Both the position numbers and the translations under genes were made by a program. A stretch of 12,158 nucleotides of DNA from a bacterium. Lineage in GTDB: Archaea > Nanoarchaeota > Nanoarchaeia > Woesearchaeales > UBA10216. A model generated the notes under the pieces. That model worked only from the letters and a program-made list of their open reading frames with translations, was not told where the DNA came from and searched no databases. Below are positions 1 to 9,220 of this stretch, piece by piece (position 1 is the first letter of the stretch; every line of letters starts with the position of its first letter). The stretch lies in NCBI GenBank assembly GCA_024206195.1, contig JAAGZO010000508.1, positions 1 to 12,158 of the forward strand, in the 5' to 3' direction.

Positions 1-29
1 CATTTTCTCGTCGAGAAAATGGCTTTTTT
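1..29. repeat. Perfect palindrome with T-run, upstream of gyrB
   Basis: Two 10-base arms (cattttctcg at 1-10 and cgagaaaatg at 12-21) are exact reverse complements around a single base, followed by a run of six T at 24-29. It could be the terminator hairpin of a gene lying left of the window, or an operator just upstream of the gyrB promoter, since the gyrB TATA box starts about 20 bases further on. The palindrome touches the window edge, so the arms may be longer than what is visible. Confidence 0.5.
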
Positions 30-34
30 CTAAT

Positions 35-50
35 CGAAAACTATATAAAG
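35..50 (+). promoter_or_regulatory. Archaeal BRE/TATA promoter of gyrB
   Basis: A purine-rich cgaaaa (35-40, BRE-like) is followed by ctatataaag (41-50, TATA box). With the usual archaeal spacing of about 25 bases, transcription would begin near position 71, giving a short leader of roughly a dozen bases. A Shine-Dalgarno-like gaggta lies at 72-77, seven bases before the ATG. gyrB is thus one of few genes here with room for a leader and ribosome binding site. Confidence 0.65.
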
Positions 51-78
51 GGAGGGTACTTCTGTTTTATCGAGGTAA

Positions 79-2618
<2,540 letters not shown>

Positions 2619-2638
2619 ATAAAATAGCGAAAAAGAAG

Positions 2639-2650
2639 TCTTATAAAAAG
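2639..2650 (-). promoter_or_regulatory. TATA box for the 225-aa hypothetical gene
   Basis: On the minus strand this reads CTTTTTATAAGA. The centre of the TATA octamer (2640-2647) lies about 26 bases before the ATG at 2618, so transcription should start at or within a base or two of the start codon. There is no SD-like sequence between, which fits a leaderless mRNA. Confidence 0.6.
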
Positions 2651-2661
2651 TTTATTAAAAA

Positions 2662-2688
2662 GAAAAAATTAGCTGCGTTTAGCAGCTA
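2662..2688 (-). terminator. Hairpin plus T-run terminator of the lipoprotein gene
   Basis: Just past the stop codon at 2692, the minus strand holds a 7-base inverted repeat (tagctgc at 2670-2676, gcagcta at 2682-2688, loop of 5) followed by AATTTTTTC and a second T-run further on. This looks like an intrinsic terminator. In archaea the T-run is the essential part, so the stem may be accessory. It separates the lipoprotein gene from the next gene, which has its own promoter. Confidence 0.6.
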
Positions 2689-2691
2689 TCT

Positions 2692-3372
2692 TTATTGAGT
2701 CAATACTGCTGCAGGCAATGAAAAGTCTGAATCAGCAACTGTTGTTGAGACGCTTGTAGCTGTAAACTCAGTGGTCATTGTTTGTCCTTCTGTTGTCATG
2801 ATACCTTTGCTGTAGACCAAGATTCCATCCTTGTTAAAGCAGGACTCACCTTCTAAATTTTCAGCCTCAAATGAGTAACAGTCTGCGCTCTGTCCTGCAA
2901 CAACTTTTGTACCAGATGATACTGGCTTGGCATCTGAATTTCTAGTAATTCTATCCTTTGCATCATCAGTTATACTTTTTGGATTAGGATTCTCTGGTTG
3001 ATATCGCATACACATCCAGTCACCCGTTGCATCGTTACACATTGTGTTTACTCCATCAATAACAAAGGATTGTGTTTTCATATTTTCTATTTTAAGGTCT
3101 GTTCTCGAGTTAGCTCCCTTTACATACTGTGTCATCATCTGTTTTCCATCCATACCAGTAGATGTCAGTTCATATGTAACCTTGAATTCACTTGGTGTGT
3201 TGCTAATTTCGTTTAAAAGGGGTTTAGGTGGTGTATCATCATTTCCTTCCATTGATGTGTCATCAGGAAGCTCTGGAGGGGTATCAACTACCTCAGGTGG
3301 AGTTTCTTTGGTACCACACCCAGCAACAACTAGCATCATCAGAACAAGTCCTATTAATATTGTATATTTCAT
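2692..3372 (-). CDS. Secreted lipoprotein, possibly LolA/DUF4412-like beta fold
   Basis: The N-terminus has a hydrophobic signal segment (5-18) ending in a lipobox VVAGC, with C19 as the likely lipidated residue. A Pro/Asp/Glu-rich linker (21-52) follows, typical of a tether between membrane and domain. The remaining ~170 residues are strand-rich and end in DSDFSLPA, an ending like that of LolA/DUF4412-type lipid-binding or sorting domains; this assignment is tentative. Four further cysteines are arranged as two close pairs (C112/C121 and C165/C178), plausible disulfides in an extracytoplasmic protein. The start codon is preceded by a strong SD sequence, unlike most neighbours. A hairpin terminator follows the stop codon, so it is probably transcribed alone. 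It sits between two unknown soluble-protein genes that give no functional hint. Confidence 0.85.
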   Translation of the reverse strand: MKYTILIGLVLMMLVVAGCGTKETPPEVVDTPPELPDDTSMEGNDDTPPKPLLNEISNTPSEFKVTYELTSTGMDGKQMMTQYVKGANSRTDLKIENMKTQSFVIDGVNTMCNDATGDWMCMRYQPENPNPKSITDDAKDRITRNSDAKPVSSGTKVVAGQSADCYSFEAENLEGESCFNKDGILVYSKGIMTTEGQTMTTEFTATSVSTTVADSDFSLPAAVLTQ

Positions 3373-3375
3373 ATT

Positions 3376-3384
3376 ATCACCTCT
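3376..3384 (-). promoter_or_regulatory. Strong Shine-Dalgarno site of the lipoprotein gene
   Basis: The minus strand reads AGAGGTGAT directly before AAT-ATG, complementary to the 16S anti-SD end and about five bases from the start codon. It fixes the start at 3372. A TATA-like stretch CTATATTA lies near 3397-3404, but that would place the transcription start inside the SD; a weaker TGATAAAC near 3412-3419 would give a leader that keeps the SD intact. Which is used cannot be told from sequence. Confidence 0.65.
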
Positions 3385-3430
3385 AGTAATGGGATAATAA
3401 TATAGAAATGGTTTATCAATCTTTCGGAAA

Positions 3431-4084
3431 TCAGCAGGGCATCTTTATTTCCCTGTACTCAACGCCGTGTGTTCTGTGCAGTGTTCCAAGAACCTGATTT
3501 GTTAGTCTAACTGTTTCTCTAGTTACTTCAGCAGCATTTGTTTCATCTACATTATAGATTTGTGTTATCAACAGGTCATCACTGTCTGTTACAATAGCAT
3601 ACTCTGTTTCTTTTTCAACCCCATTTTCTTTAAGAAATCCATTAAAGTCACGTATTCTGTCAAAAAATTCAGCCTTTCCCTGCTTGAGGTGTATGTTAGA
3701 ACCCACTTTGTTTATCGGATATATTCCTCTAGGAACAAAAAGCTGCGTGTTTCCAGAGTATAATGTAACATCTGCGCAAAGCCCCTCTGTTTCAGGAGCT
3801 TTTATTGTCAACTGGTCAATGTAATGCATTCCTGGAACAATAAACCGTCTTTGGACATGCCTTAAATCTGCGGTTCCATTCCTAAGATCAACGTGCGGAG
3901 CACCAATCATACAGTTCTCTACGCTGTACTCTGGATCAGTGCCATTATGACCTGTGCTGTTTGCAATAAGATAATCAATAAGCCAAAGCTCTTTAGGTAA
4001 AATGAAAGCGTTTGATCCGTGTTCAGAATCATGTTGTTCAATCATTCCTTCGAGTTGATCGCTCTTAACTTTTTCTTCTGTCAT
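3431..4084 (-). CDS. Hypothetical cytosolic protein, 217 aa
   Basis: I do not recognise this family. No signal peptide or transmembrane segment is visible. The first 25 residues are polar and acidic, followed by a hydrophobic segment ILPKELWLIDYLI (28-40), then a strand-rich middle containing PHVDLRNG and RRFIVPG, and a C-terminal helix (about 182-205) leading to a short strand with KMPC at the end. Order and spacing of these elements resemble the 225-aa protein at 1941-2618, suggesting a shared but strongly diverged fold. A TATA box is about 31 bases from the ATG and there is no SD, so the leader is very short or absent. It lies 58 bases upstream of the lipoprotein gene on the same strand, which carries its own start signals. 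Confidence 0.75.
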   Translation of the reverse strand: MTEEKVKSDQLEGMIEQHDSEHGSNAFILPKELWLIDYLIANSTGHNGTDPEYSVENCMIGAPHVDLRNGTADLRHVQRRFIVPGMHYIDQLTIKAPETEGLCADVTLYSGNTQLFVPRGIYPINKVGSNIHLKQGKAEFFDRIRDFNGFLKENGVEKETEYAIVTDSDDLLITQIYNVDETNAAEVTRETVRLTNQVLGTLHRTHGVEYREIKMPC

Positions 4085-4106
4085 CGCTAAGCCTTTGGCA
4101 ATAATG

Positions 4107-4120
4107 GAATATATTTAAAT
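4107..4120 (-). promoter_or_regulatory. TATA box for the 217-aa hypothetical gene
   Basis: The minus strand reads ATTTAAATATATTC; the octamer TTTAAATA (4112-4119) is centred about 31 bases before the ATG at 4084. This predicts a leader of only a few bases. Confidence 0.55.
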
Positions 4121-4136
4121 GTTATGATTTGTTAAA

Positions 4137-5390
4137 TCAACGTTGCTTGCCCTGCAATAATGTTTGCGAGGAAGATCTCCTCTTCTTCCTCTTTAAAAGA
4201 ACCGCATAAAGAACTATGATGAATACAATCACAAGAACTATTAATGCTATAAGCAGTGTTTTTGTGAAATCAAAGCTGTTGCCTCTTATTCTTTCCTTTA
4301 CTGTTATCTGAATGGACTTTTCTGCAACAATAACATCTCCTTGGTTAACTGTTCTTGTCTGTATCTTTAGGACATAGCTGTTTGGCTTTGCATCGCTGTC
4401 TATCTCCATTGAGAAGATTCCTGTTCCACTTGTGCCTGGCTTTAAGCTTCCTATGAAATATGTTTTTTCGTCATACTCCACTGGCAAATCACTGTTTTCA
4501 AATACTCTTATTGATGTTTCCTTGCCCTCTTCTGAGCCAGTGTTCTGCACTGTTATACTCATCTGTACCTTTGATCCTGGATAAAGATGTTCTGGAGTTG
4601 TCTTAACTCCAACTACTGTGAACAGAGGCTTTCCTCTGACAGGAAGATCAACTACAACTGTTTCTTGTTTGTTTTTTCCGTCTTCATCTTCATAAGAAAG
4701 TGTGAGTGAGCCTTGGTAAAGTCCATCTCTCATATTTTTTTCAGTGTCAACATAGAATACTACTTCTTTGTTTTCTCCTTCTTCAAGCAGTCCGATGTTG
4801 GAAGTGTCTGAGTATGAGCTTGAAGGTGTGAAACCCTTAGGCAGGTTCAGCTTGCTTTGGACATAGTGTGCGTCGCCCTCTCCTACATTTGACAGGGTTA
4901 TTGTCAGCTTTATGTCTTCCAGGTCTGGTATTAATGTTGTTGGTGAGCTTTCAACATCTCCAACAATTATCTCCGGGACTATTGAGTCAATGTCAATCTC
5001 TATGAATCCATCATAATCTTCATCATCATCCTGTATCTCGAACTCTAAATCATAGATATCATCCTTTGCACTAGGATCTATTTCTATTCTGAATGATTTT
5101 GTCTTTGAATCTCCTGATTCTAATTCATCAAGCTCAAAATAATCGTTTCCAAAGACATAGAATGGATATTGTTCTCTTATTGAGAATTCAATATCTGAAA
5201 GAGTTTTATCCTCTATGTTTGTTAATGTAATTGTAAGTGTTAATCTTTTGCCAGGCTCTGCTTTCTGGTCATTGTATTCATAGTCTACTGTGTATTCGCC
5301 TAAATCTATAGAGTCGCTGATGGCCATAGCCTGAAAGCTGAATAGTGCTAAGGCTAGAACCAAGATTAATATTCTAGTGTACGTTTTCAT
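4137..5390 (-). CDS. Membrane-anchored S-layer/CARDB-like protein (COG1361 type)
   Basis: An extracytoplasmic beta-sandwich protein. Residues 1-23 form a cleavable signal peptide (hydrophobic core 7-20, AMA cleavage motif). Three tandem immunoglobulin-like domains follow at about 33-135, 138-250 and 255-365; the second and third clearly repeat the same plan (PxxLxPG/D..., LTITLSNVGEG versus MSITVQNTGSEEG, then a strand with IGLLEEG versus IGSLKPG). These are the NEW3/CARDB features of COG1361 archaeal surface proteins. A C-terminal transmembrane helix (about 377-399) is followed by the stop-transfer cluster KRKKRR, so the body faces outside. The extracellular part is strongly acidic (for example DDDEDYD at 121-127), possibly binding cations. 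It is divergent from an RND exporter and shares its TATA box. It may be an adaptor or scaffold for that exporter; this is inference. Confidence 0.9.
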   Translation of the reverse strand: MKTYTRILILVLALALFSFQAMAISDSIDLGEYTVDYEYNDQKAEPGKRLTLTITLTNIEDKTLSDIEFSIREQYPFYVFGNDYFELDELESGDSKTKSFRIEIDPSAKDDIYDLEFEIQDDDEDYDGFIEIDIDSIVPEIIVGDVESSPTTLIPDLEDIKLTITLSNVGEGDAHYVQSKLNLPKGFTPSSSYSDTSNIGLLEEGENKEVVFYVDTEKNMRDGLYQGSLTLSYEDEDGKNKQETVVVDLPVRGKPLFTVVGVKTTPEHLYPGSKVQMSITVQNTGSEEGKETSIRVFENSDLPVEYDEKTYFIGSLKPGTSGTGIFSMEIDSDAKPNSYVLKIQTRTVNQGDVIVAEKSIQITVKERIRGNSFDFTKTLLIALIVLVIVFIIVLYAVLLKRKKRRSSSQTLLQGKQR

Positions 5391-5415
5391 TATAAAGGGG
5401 TGAAAATAGACAAGT

Positions 5416-5423
5416 TTTATAAA
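5416..5423. promoter_or_regulatory. Self-complementary TATA box shared by divergent genes
   Basis: TTTATAAA is its own reverse complement and is the only good TATA element in the 56 bases between the two divergent start codons. Its centre is 27.5 bases from the + strand ATG at 5447 and 29.5 bases from the minus strand ATG at 5390. Both are at the distance seen for leaderless genes elsewhere in this window, and neither ATG has an SD. One element would therefore drive both genes. Confidence 0.6.
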
Positions 5424-5446
5424 TATTGCGTTTCTTTCTTTTTTTC

Positions 5447-7696
5447 ATGTCAGGATTGAGTGATATAATAAGAAAAGTAATGGTTAGAATATCCAAACTG
5501 CAGCAGAGATTCTTTGTTGTTCTATTGATAGGAATGCTTATCTTCACTGCAGTGCTTGGCATTGGATGGACTAAGCTGCATTTTGAGTCTGACTTTGAAA
5601 AGTTCAATCCAGAAGGCCCGCCAATAACCGAGCTTACGGGTGATGTTGACAAAGACTTTGGTTCATACAACAATGTCATTGTTGCAGTTCAGCTTGATGA
5701 CAGTGTTGACAGCAGATTTGCTCCGACAGACATTAGAGATCCAGAGATTGTTGATTTCCTGATAAGGCTTGACAAAAATTTAAGAGAAGACACAAGAGTC
5801 CAAGATGTTTTTTCTATTGGCTCTTTTTTCAAAGAAACTCCTGAAGACCTGGATGAGGTTAAGGAGATTCTTGGCAGAATTCCTGACACAGAAGGGCTTG
5901 TAAGCAAGGACTACAGCTTTACAACAGCAATTGTCAGGGCAGATGTCGGAGCAGACAGCAAGAAGATAAAGGACTTCAGCGACAAGGTTGATGAGATTAT
6001 AAAATACTCTTCTCCACCTGCAGGTGTAAAAACAGTAACTACAGGTGATGCACCGCTTGGAGCAACAATATTCAATCTGATTATCAGTGATGCAATAAAG
6101 ACCTCGATAATTGCACTTATCTTCATATTTTTCATGCTTCTTTTTATCCAGCGCTCTTTCAAAGATGCTTTGGTAATTTTGATACCATTGATGGTTGGAA
6201 TTTCCTGGGTTTTCAGCTCATTAGGTTTCTTGGGCATATCAATCAATGTTGGGACTGCTGGATTAAGCGCAATGCTCATTGGTTTAGGTGTTGAGTACAA
6301 CATCTTTCTTGTTTCCCGTTTTCGTGAGGAGATACGAACTAAAGAATTAAATCCTGCGATTCAGGCGGCTTTATCAAACATCGGAACAGCAATCATGTCT
6401 TCTGGCGGAACAACTGCGATTGGTTTCTTTGCATTATCAATGTCTATTTTTCCAATTTTGCAGGGGCTTGGGCAATCCCTTGGCATAGGCATACTCTCAA
6501 TGTTCGGCTCCACAATTCTGGTCACTCCTTTAGTGCTTATTATTCAAGAAAAAATTTCTCCTTCAGGAAAATATACTGAACGTGGTTTTTCCATGGAAAA
6601 AATCTTCAGAGGATATGGAAAAGCTGTTTCAAAAATGCCAATTATTTTCATATTGCTCGCAGTAGTTATTCTTGTTTTTATGATGCATGAATCATCTGAC
6701 TTGAATCAGCAGGACATGTCTTTTGAGAACATGCTTCCAGAGGATAATGAGGCGATGCATGCTTATTTCCTAATCCAGAACGAGTTTGGCTCTACGCAGG
6801 GAGTATCAATCTATGTCGAGCTTGATCCATCTGATGGTGGAACAGATGAGCCGGTTGATATGCGTGATCATCGCGTTTTGAGCTATATTGATATTCTAAC
6901 GCAGAAAGCAAAGGCCTCTGAAAGTGTTGTAAGAGTTAGCAGCATATCAAAGGTTGCAAAAGAAAGAAATGAGGGAGTATTGCCAAAGACAATTGCTTCT
7001 AACCAGCATTTGTTTCAAGGAACAAGCAGGTTAATGAGTCAAGATTACAGGATTAGTTTGATTAAGATTGATGTATCAGAGAACATTGAACAAGAGGAGG
7101 TTGTAAGACAGCTTGAAGAGATTGTTGCAAAAACAGAACAGCCAGCTGGTGTAAACTCAGTGGTAATCGGAGGCTTAGCTGTTGGAAAAGAACTGGACAG
7201 CATGTTCGGTCCGGATTCAAACAGAACATCTATAATTGCTTTGCTTGGAATCATTATATTCTTGTTTTTACTTTCGTTTTCTTTTAGAGGAACATTCTTG
7301 CCTTTATTCACTGTGGTGTTGGCAGTCATGTGGACAATGGGTCTTATTGGTTTGTTACAGATACCTTTCAACAACATCACATCAAGCGTTATTACAATGA
7401 CCATTGGAATAGGAATTGACTTTGGAATACAGATATGGAACCGGTTCAGGTATGAGATGAGATCTCATGACAAGCAAAAAGCAATGGAAAACACTTTAAC
7501 ACATGTTTTGAAGCCAATGGCAATAACAGTAATTGCAGCAGTGATTGGATTCAGAGCAATGTTTTTCGGAGAATTAAATATTATGGGAGATTTAGGAACA
7601 ACAATGAGCTTGGCAATGATTGCGTCAATGTTCGCAGCAATAACCGGCGTTGCAGGCGTGATGGTCTTAACGCAGGGAAAGAAAAGGACAACGTAA
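5447..7696 (+). CDS. RND superfamily exporter, HAE3/MMPL type
   Basis: An inner-membrane RND transporter of 749 residues with the classic duplicated plan: TM1 (22-41), a large extracytoplasmic loop (42-215), TM2-TM6 (about 217-366), TM7 (399-413), a second loop (414-592) and TM8-TM12 (about 594-742). The TM4 motif GLGVEYNIFLVSRFREE (279-295) and the TM10 motif GIGIDFGIQIWNRFR (654-668) are the proton-relay segments of this family; the first half has E283 where relatives usually have Asp, while the second half keeps D658. Archaeal HAE3 members are thought to export hydrophobic or lipid-like compounds, but the substrate here is unknown. The start was set at 5447 because the upstream in-frame TTG at 5426 lies just past the TATA box, before the expected transcription start. 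It is convergent with the next gene, with a four-base gap. Confidence 0.93.
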   Translation: MSGLSDIIRKVMVRISKLQQRFFVVLLIGMLIFTAVLGIGWTKLHFESDFEKFNPEGPPITELTGDVDKDFGSYNNVIVAVQLDDSVDSRFAPTDIRDPEIVDFLIRLDKNLREDTRVQDVFSIGSFFKETPEDLDEVKEILGRIPDTEGLVSKDYSFTTAIVRADVGADSKKIKDFSDKVDEIIKYSSPPAGVKTVTTGDAPLGATIFNLIISDAIKTSIIALIFIFFMLLFIQRSFKDALVILIPLMVGISWVFSSLGFLGISINVGTAGLSAMLIGLGVEYNIFLVSRFREEIRTKELNPAIQAALSNIGTAIMSSGGTTAIGFFALSMSIFPILQGLGQSLGIGILSMFGSTILVTPLVLIIQEKISPSGKYTERGFSMEKIFRGYGKAVSKMPIIFILLAVVILVFMMHESSDLNQQDMSFENMLPEDNEAMHAYFLIQNEFGSTQGVSIYVELDPSDGGTDEPVDMRDHRVLSYIDILTQKAKASESVVRVSSISKVAKERNEGVLPKTIASNQHLFQGTSRLMSQDYRISLIKIDVSENIEQEEVVRQLEEIVAKTEQPAGVNSVVIGGLAVGKELDSMFGPDSNRTSIIALLGIIIFLFLLSFSFRGTFLPLFTVVLAVMWTMGLIGLLQIPFNNITSSVITMTIGIGIDFGIQIWNRFRYEMRSHDKQKAMENTLTHVLKPMAITVIAAVIGFRAMFFGELNIMGDLGTTMSLAMIASMFAAITGVAGVMVLTQGKKRTT

Positions 7697-7700
7697 AAGA

Positions 7701-8186
7701 TTAATTCGGGTTTAAAAAAACTTTTTTATCACATATATCCTCTGATAGAACTTCCATCATGAGTTTCGCACTGTTTTCTTTGAGGTATTTAACAAATGAT
7801 TCGGTTATCGGGTCAGCAGTTATTTCCAGTTCATCCCCTAAATAATAATTTTCCATGTAACTAAGCTGAATTTTTCTCATCCCGTTGTCTTCACTGATTA
7901 GCTGATTACCTTTAATTCCATAAGCATAGAACCCTCCATCTATGTATGTTGATACAAAAAGAAAGTTAATTCTTTCTTGCAAGATTTCTCCGTCTTGAGG
8001 GCTGAAGCCAAACACCACTATGCTCCCTCCATCTTCTGGATCAGAAACTGAATACTCTTCAAGCACATATTCAGTATCCTGATATGTTGCTGTAATTGCA
8101 GGGAGTATTTTGGACTTTTCATTGATTATTTCGCATGTTATGTCTTCCAAAGATGAGTGGCATTGTATTACTATTTTATCAGTCAT
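7701..8186 (-). CDS. Hypothetical protein, 161 aa, paralogue of the adjacent 154-aa protein
   Basis: Unrecognised soluble acidic protein without signal peptide or membrane helix. It is paralogous to the product of 8245-8709: YQDTEYVL (35-42) matches YQETVFKL, INFLFVSTYIDGGFYAYGI (73-91) matches VNYFILSTKPNGKYEADGI, and a YY...LEI...D segment (114-125) recurs in the same order, followed by an acidic helix. The predicted pattern is mainly beta strand with a C-terminal helix. Its promoter is nearly identical to that of its paralogue, so the gene and its promoter were probably duplicated together in tandem. The transcript should be leaderless. The stop codon is four bases from that of the convergent exporter gene. 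Function unknown. Confidence 0.8.
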   Translation of the reverse strand: MTDKIVIQCHSSLEDITCEIINEKSKILPAITATYQDTEYVLEEYSVSDPEDGGSIVVFGFSPQDGEILQERINFLFVSTYIDGGFYAYGIKGNQLISEDNGMRKIQLSYMENYYLGDELEITADPITESFVKYLKENSAKLMMEVLSEDICDKKVFLNPN

Positions 8187-8203
8187 ATTTCTCAGGGGTT
8201 GGA

Positions 8204-8228
8204 TTTTTGTTTATATTGTTTTCTGATT
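8204..8228 (-). promoter_or_regulatory. Promoter repeat, copy 1 (161-aa gene)
   Basis: A 25-base sequence matching 8726-8750 at 24 of 25 positions (t versus c at the fifth base from the end). On the minus strand it contains AACAATATAAACAAAAA, with the TATA octamer AATATAAA (8210-8217) centred about 27.5 bases before the ATG at 8186. It is both a repeat and a functional-looking promoter. Confidence 0.7.
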
Positions 8229-8244
8229 CTCTAGAATTAGGCTT

Positions 8245-8709
8245 TTAATTCATGTTTGTATAAGGTCCTGTGCAGTCTTTAAAGCTGACTTCTTGCCCAT
8301 TGAATAACTCTTGTTTTTCAATTTCAGGACCGTCCTTCATCATAAGCTCTATTGCTTCTTCTGCCTCTTTGTCAACAATTATTTCCAAGTCAGCTCCGAA
8401 ATTATAATAATCCTCAGGTGTGCTCTTATGCGGGCATTCAAGATTTATTATTCCATCTGCCTCATATTTTCCATTCGGTTTTGTGGACAATATAAAATAA
8501 TTCACTTCCCCTGGTTTTCTTGTTTCATCCTCACGAGAAAAGAAGAACGCTGCCTTGGGAGGATCTCTTACAAAGTTTCCTCCAAATGAAATAAGCTTGA
8601 AAACAGTTTCTTGGTATACTGCTGATAGGCTTTTTTCTATTACGCAACCATATTCTTTATGGAAAACACCATGCGTTGTTACACCTTCTATCCTCAATAT
8701 GTTTGACAT
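8245..8709 (-). CDS. Hypothetical protein, 154 aa, paralogue of the adjacent 161-aa protein
   Basis: Unrecognised soluble protein, similar along its length to the product of 7701-8186 (see the shared YQxT, N-x-x-x-x-x-ST, GI and YY...LEI...D blocks). It differs in having a Pro/Lys segment DPPKAAFFF (49-57) and a Cys-containing tail (C146). It is the upstream member of the tandem pair, on the same strand, 58 bases before its paralogue. Each copy has its own leaderless promoter, and those promoters are nearly identical, so the two genes are likely to be expressed under the same conditions. No catalytic motif is evident; a binding or structural role is as likely as an enzymatic one. Confidence 0.8.
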   Translation of the reverse strand: MSNILRIEGVTTHGVFHKEYGCVIEKSLSAVYQETVFKLISFGGNFVRDPPKAAFFFSREDETRKPGEVNYFILSTKPNGKYEADGIINLECPHKSTPEDYYNFGADLEIIVDKEAEEAIELMMKDGPEIEKQELFNGQEVSFKDCTGPYTNMN

Positions 8710-8725
8710 AGCACAGGAGAATGCG

Positions 8726-8750
8726 TTTTTGTTTATATTGTTTTCCGATT
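8726..8750 (-). promoter_or_regulatory. Promoter repeat, copy 2 (154-aa gene)
   Basis: Matches 8204-8228 at 24 of 25 positions. The minus-strand TATA octamer AATATAAA (8732-8739) is centred about 26.5 bases before the ATG at 8709. Conservation extends beyond the TATA box on both sides (TTTTC/G... upstream and CAAAAA downstream), while the bases between the repeat and the ATG differ from copy 1. Confidence 0.7.
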
Positions 8751-8757
8751 GACAACC

Positions 8758-8767
8758 TTTTTATAAT
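8758..8767 (+). promoter_or_regulatory. TATA box for the 141-aa hypothetical gene
   Basis: TTTTTATAAT, with the octamer at 8760-8767 centred 27.5 bases before the ATG at 8791. No SD follows, so the mRNA is probably leaderless. It lies back to back with the divergent promoter of the 154-aa gene. Confidence 0.6.
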
Positions 8768-8790
8768 GTTTTAGGTTCCTTAGTTTAAAA

Positions 8791-9216
8791 ATGTTAGTCG
8801 ATATTGTCAATGCTTTGAAAGAAAATGTTGAATCAATAGAATGCCCAGATGATCACAGAGTCAGCTATTTTCTAGAAGGGGGTTTTGTAGCCAAAAGAGA
8901 GGTAAAAGAAGAAGATGGAAGACAAGTATTAATTCGTTCTTTGGAGTTTAATGGCAGGATTAAAGCTTTTATCTACAATCCTTCGCATGATGAGATTATT
9001 GATGCGTGGCAATACGGTCATAAAGAGATGGTTGAGTCAGTAAGAACTAATTTAGAAAACTTGATGCCGAGTCATGGGCATTACGTTTGTGAGTTCAACA
9101 CTGATAATTCTGGGATGAAGATACTTGTGCAAGACGGTCCTGTAGGAGTTAAGTGGGAAATCGATGTAGTAAAAACGCGGCATGGCGCACCTGATGAAGA
9201 AATTTATAAAATATGA
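8791..9216 (+). CDS. Hypothetical protein, 141 aa
   Basis: I do not recognise this protein. It is soluble, acidic and of mixed alpha/beta type: an N-terminal helix (about 1-15), a strand-rich stretch (25-60), a helix around DEIIDAWQYGHKEMVESVR (67-85) and a C-terminal strand pair (95-125). One Trp sits in each half. There is no signal peptide. A TATA box at the leaderless distance supports the ATG at 8791. The gene is divergent from the paralogous pair upstream and convergent with the nuclease gene downstream, with only four bases between the stop codons. Nothing in the context assigns a role. Confidence 0.75.
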   Translation: MLVDIVNALKENVESIECPDDHRVSYFLEGGFVAKREVKEEDGRQVLIRSLEFNGRIKAFIYNPSHDEIIDAWQYGHKEMVESVRTNLENLMPSHGHYVCEFNTDNSGMKILVQDGPVGVKWEIDVVKTRHGAPDEEIYKI

Positions 9217-9220
9217 TGTT

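Noticed and set aside
3044..3397. 117-aa plus-strand frame opposite the lipoprotein gene
   Set aside because: The minus frame has a signal peptide, lipobox, SD and terminator. The plus frame has no start signals and a composition expected of an antisense shadow.
5426..5446. TTG start adding seven residues to the RND exporter
   Set aside because: It lies three bases after the shared TATA box, upstream of the expected transcription start. The ATG at 5447 is at the leaderless distance.
7045..7404. 119-aa minus-strand frame inside the exporter gene
   Set aside because: It lies fully within a well-supported RND coding sequence and shows no domain.
8234..8251. Short inverted repeat gaatta/taattc after the 154-aa gene
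   Set aside because: Six AT-rich base pairs overlapping the stop codon with no T-run on the minus strand; easily chance.
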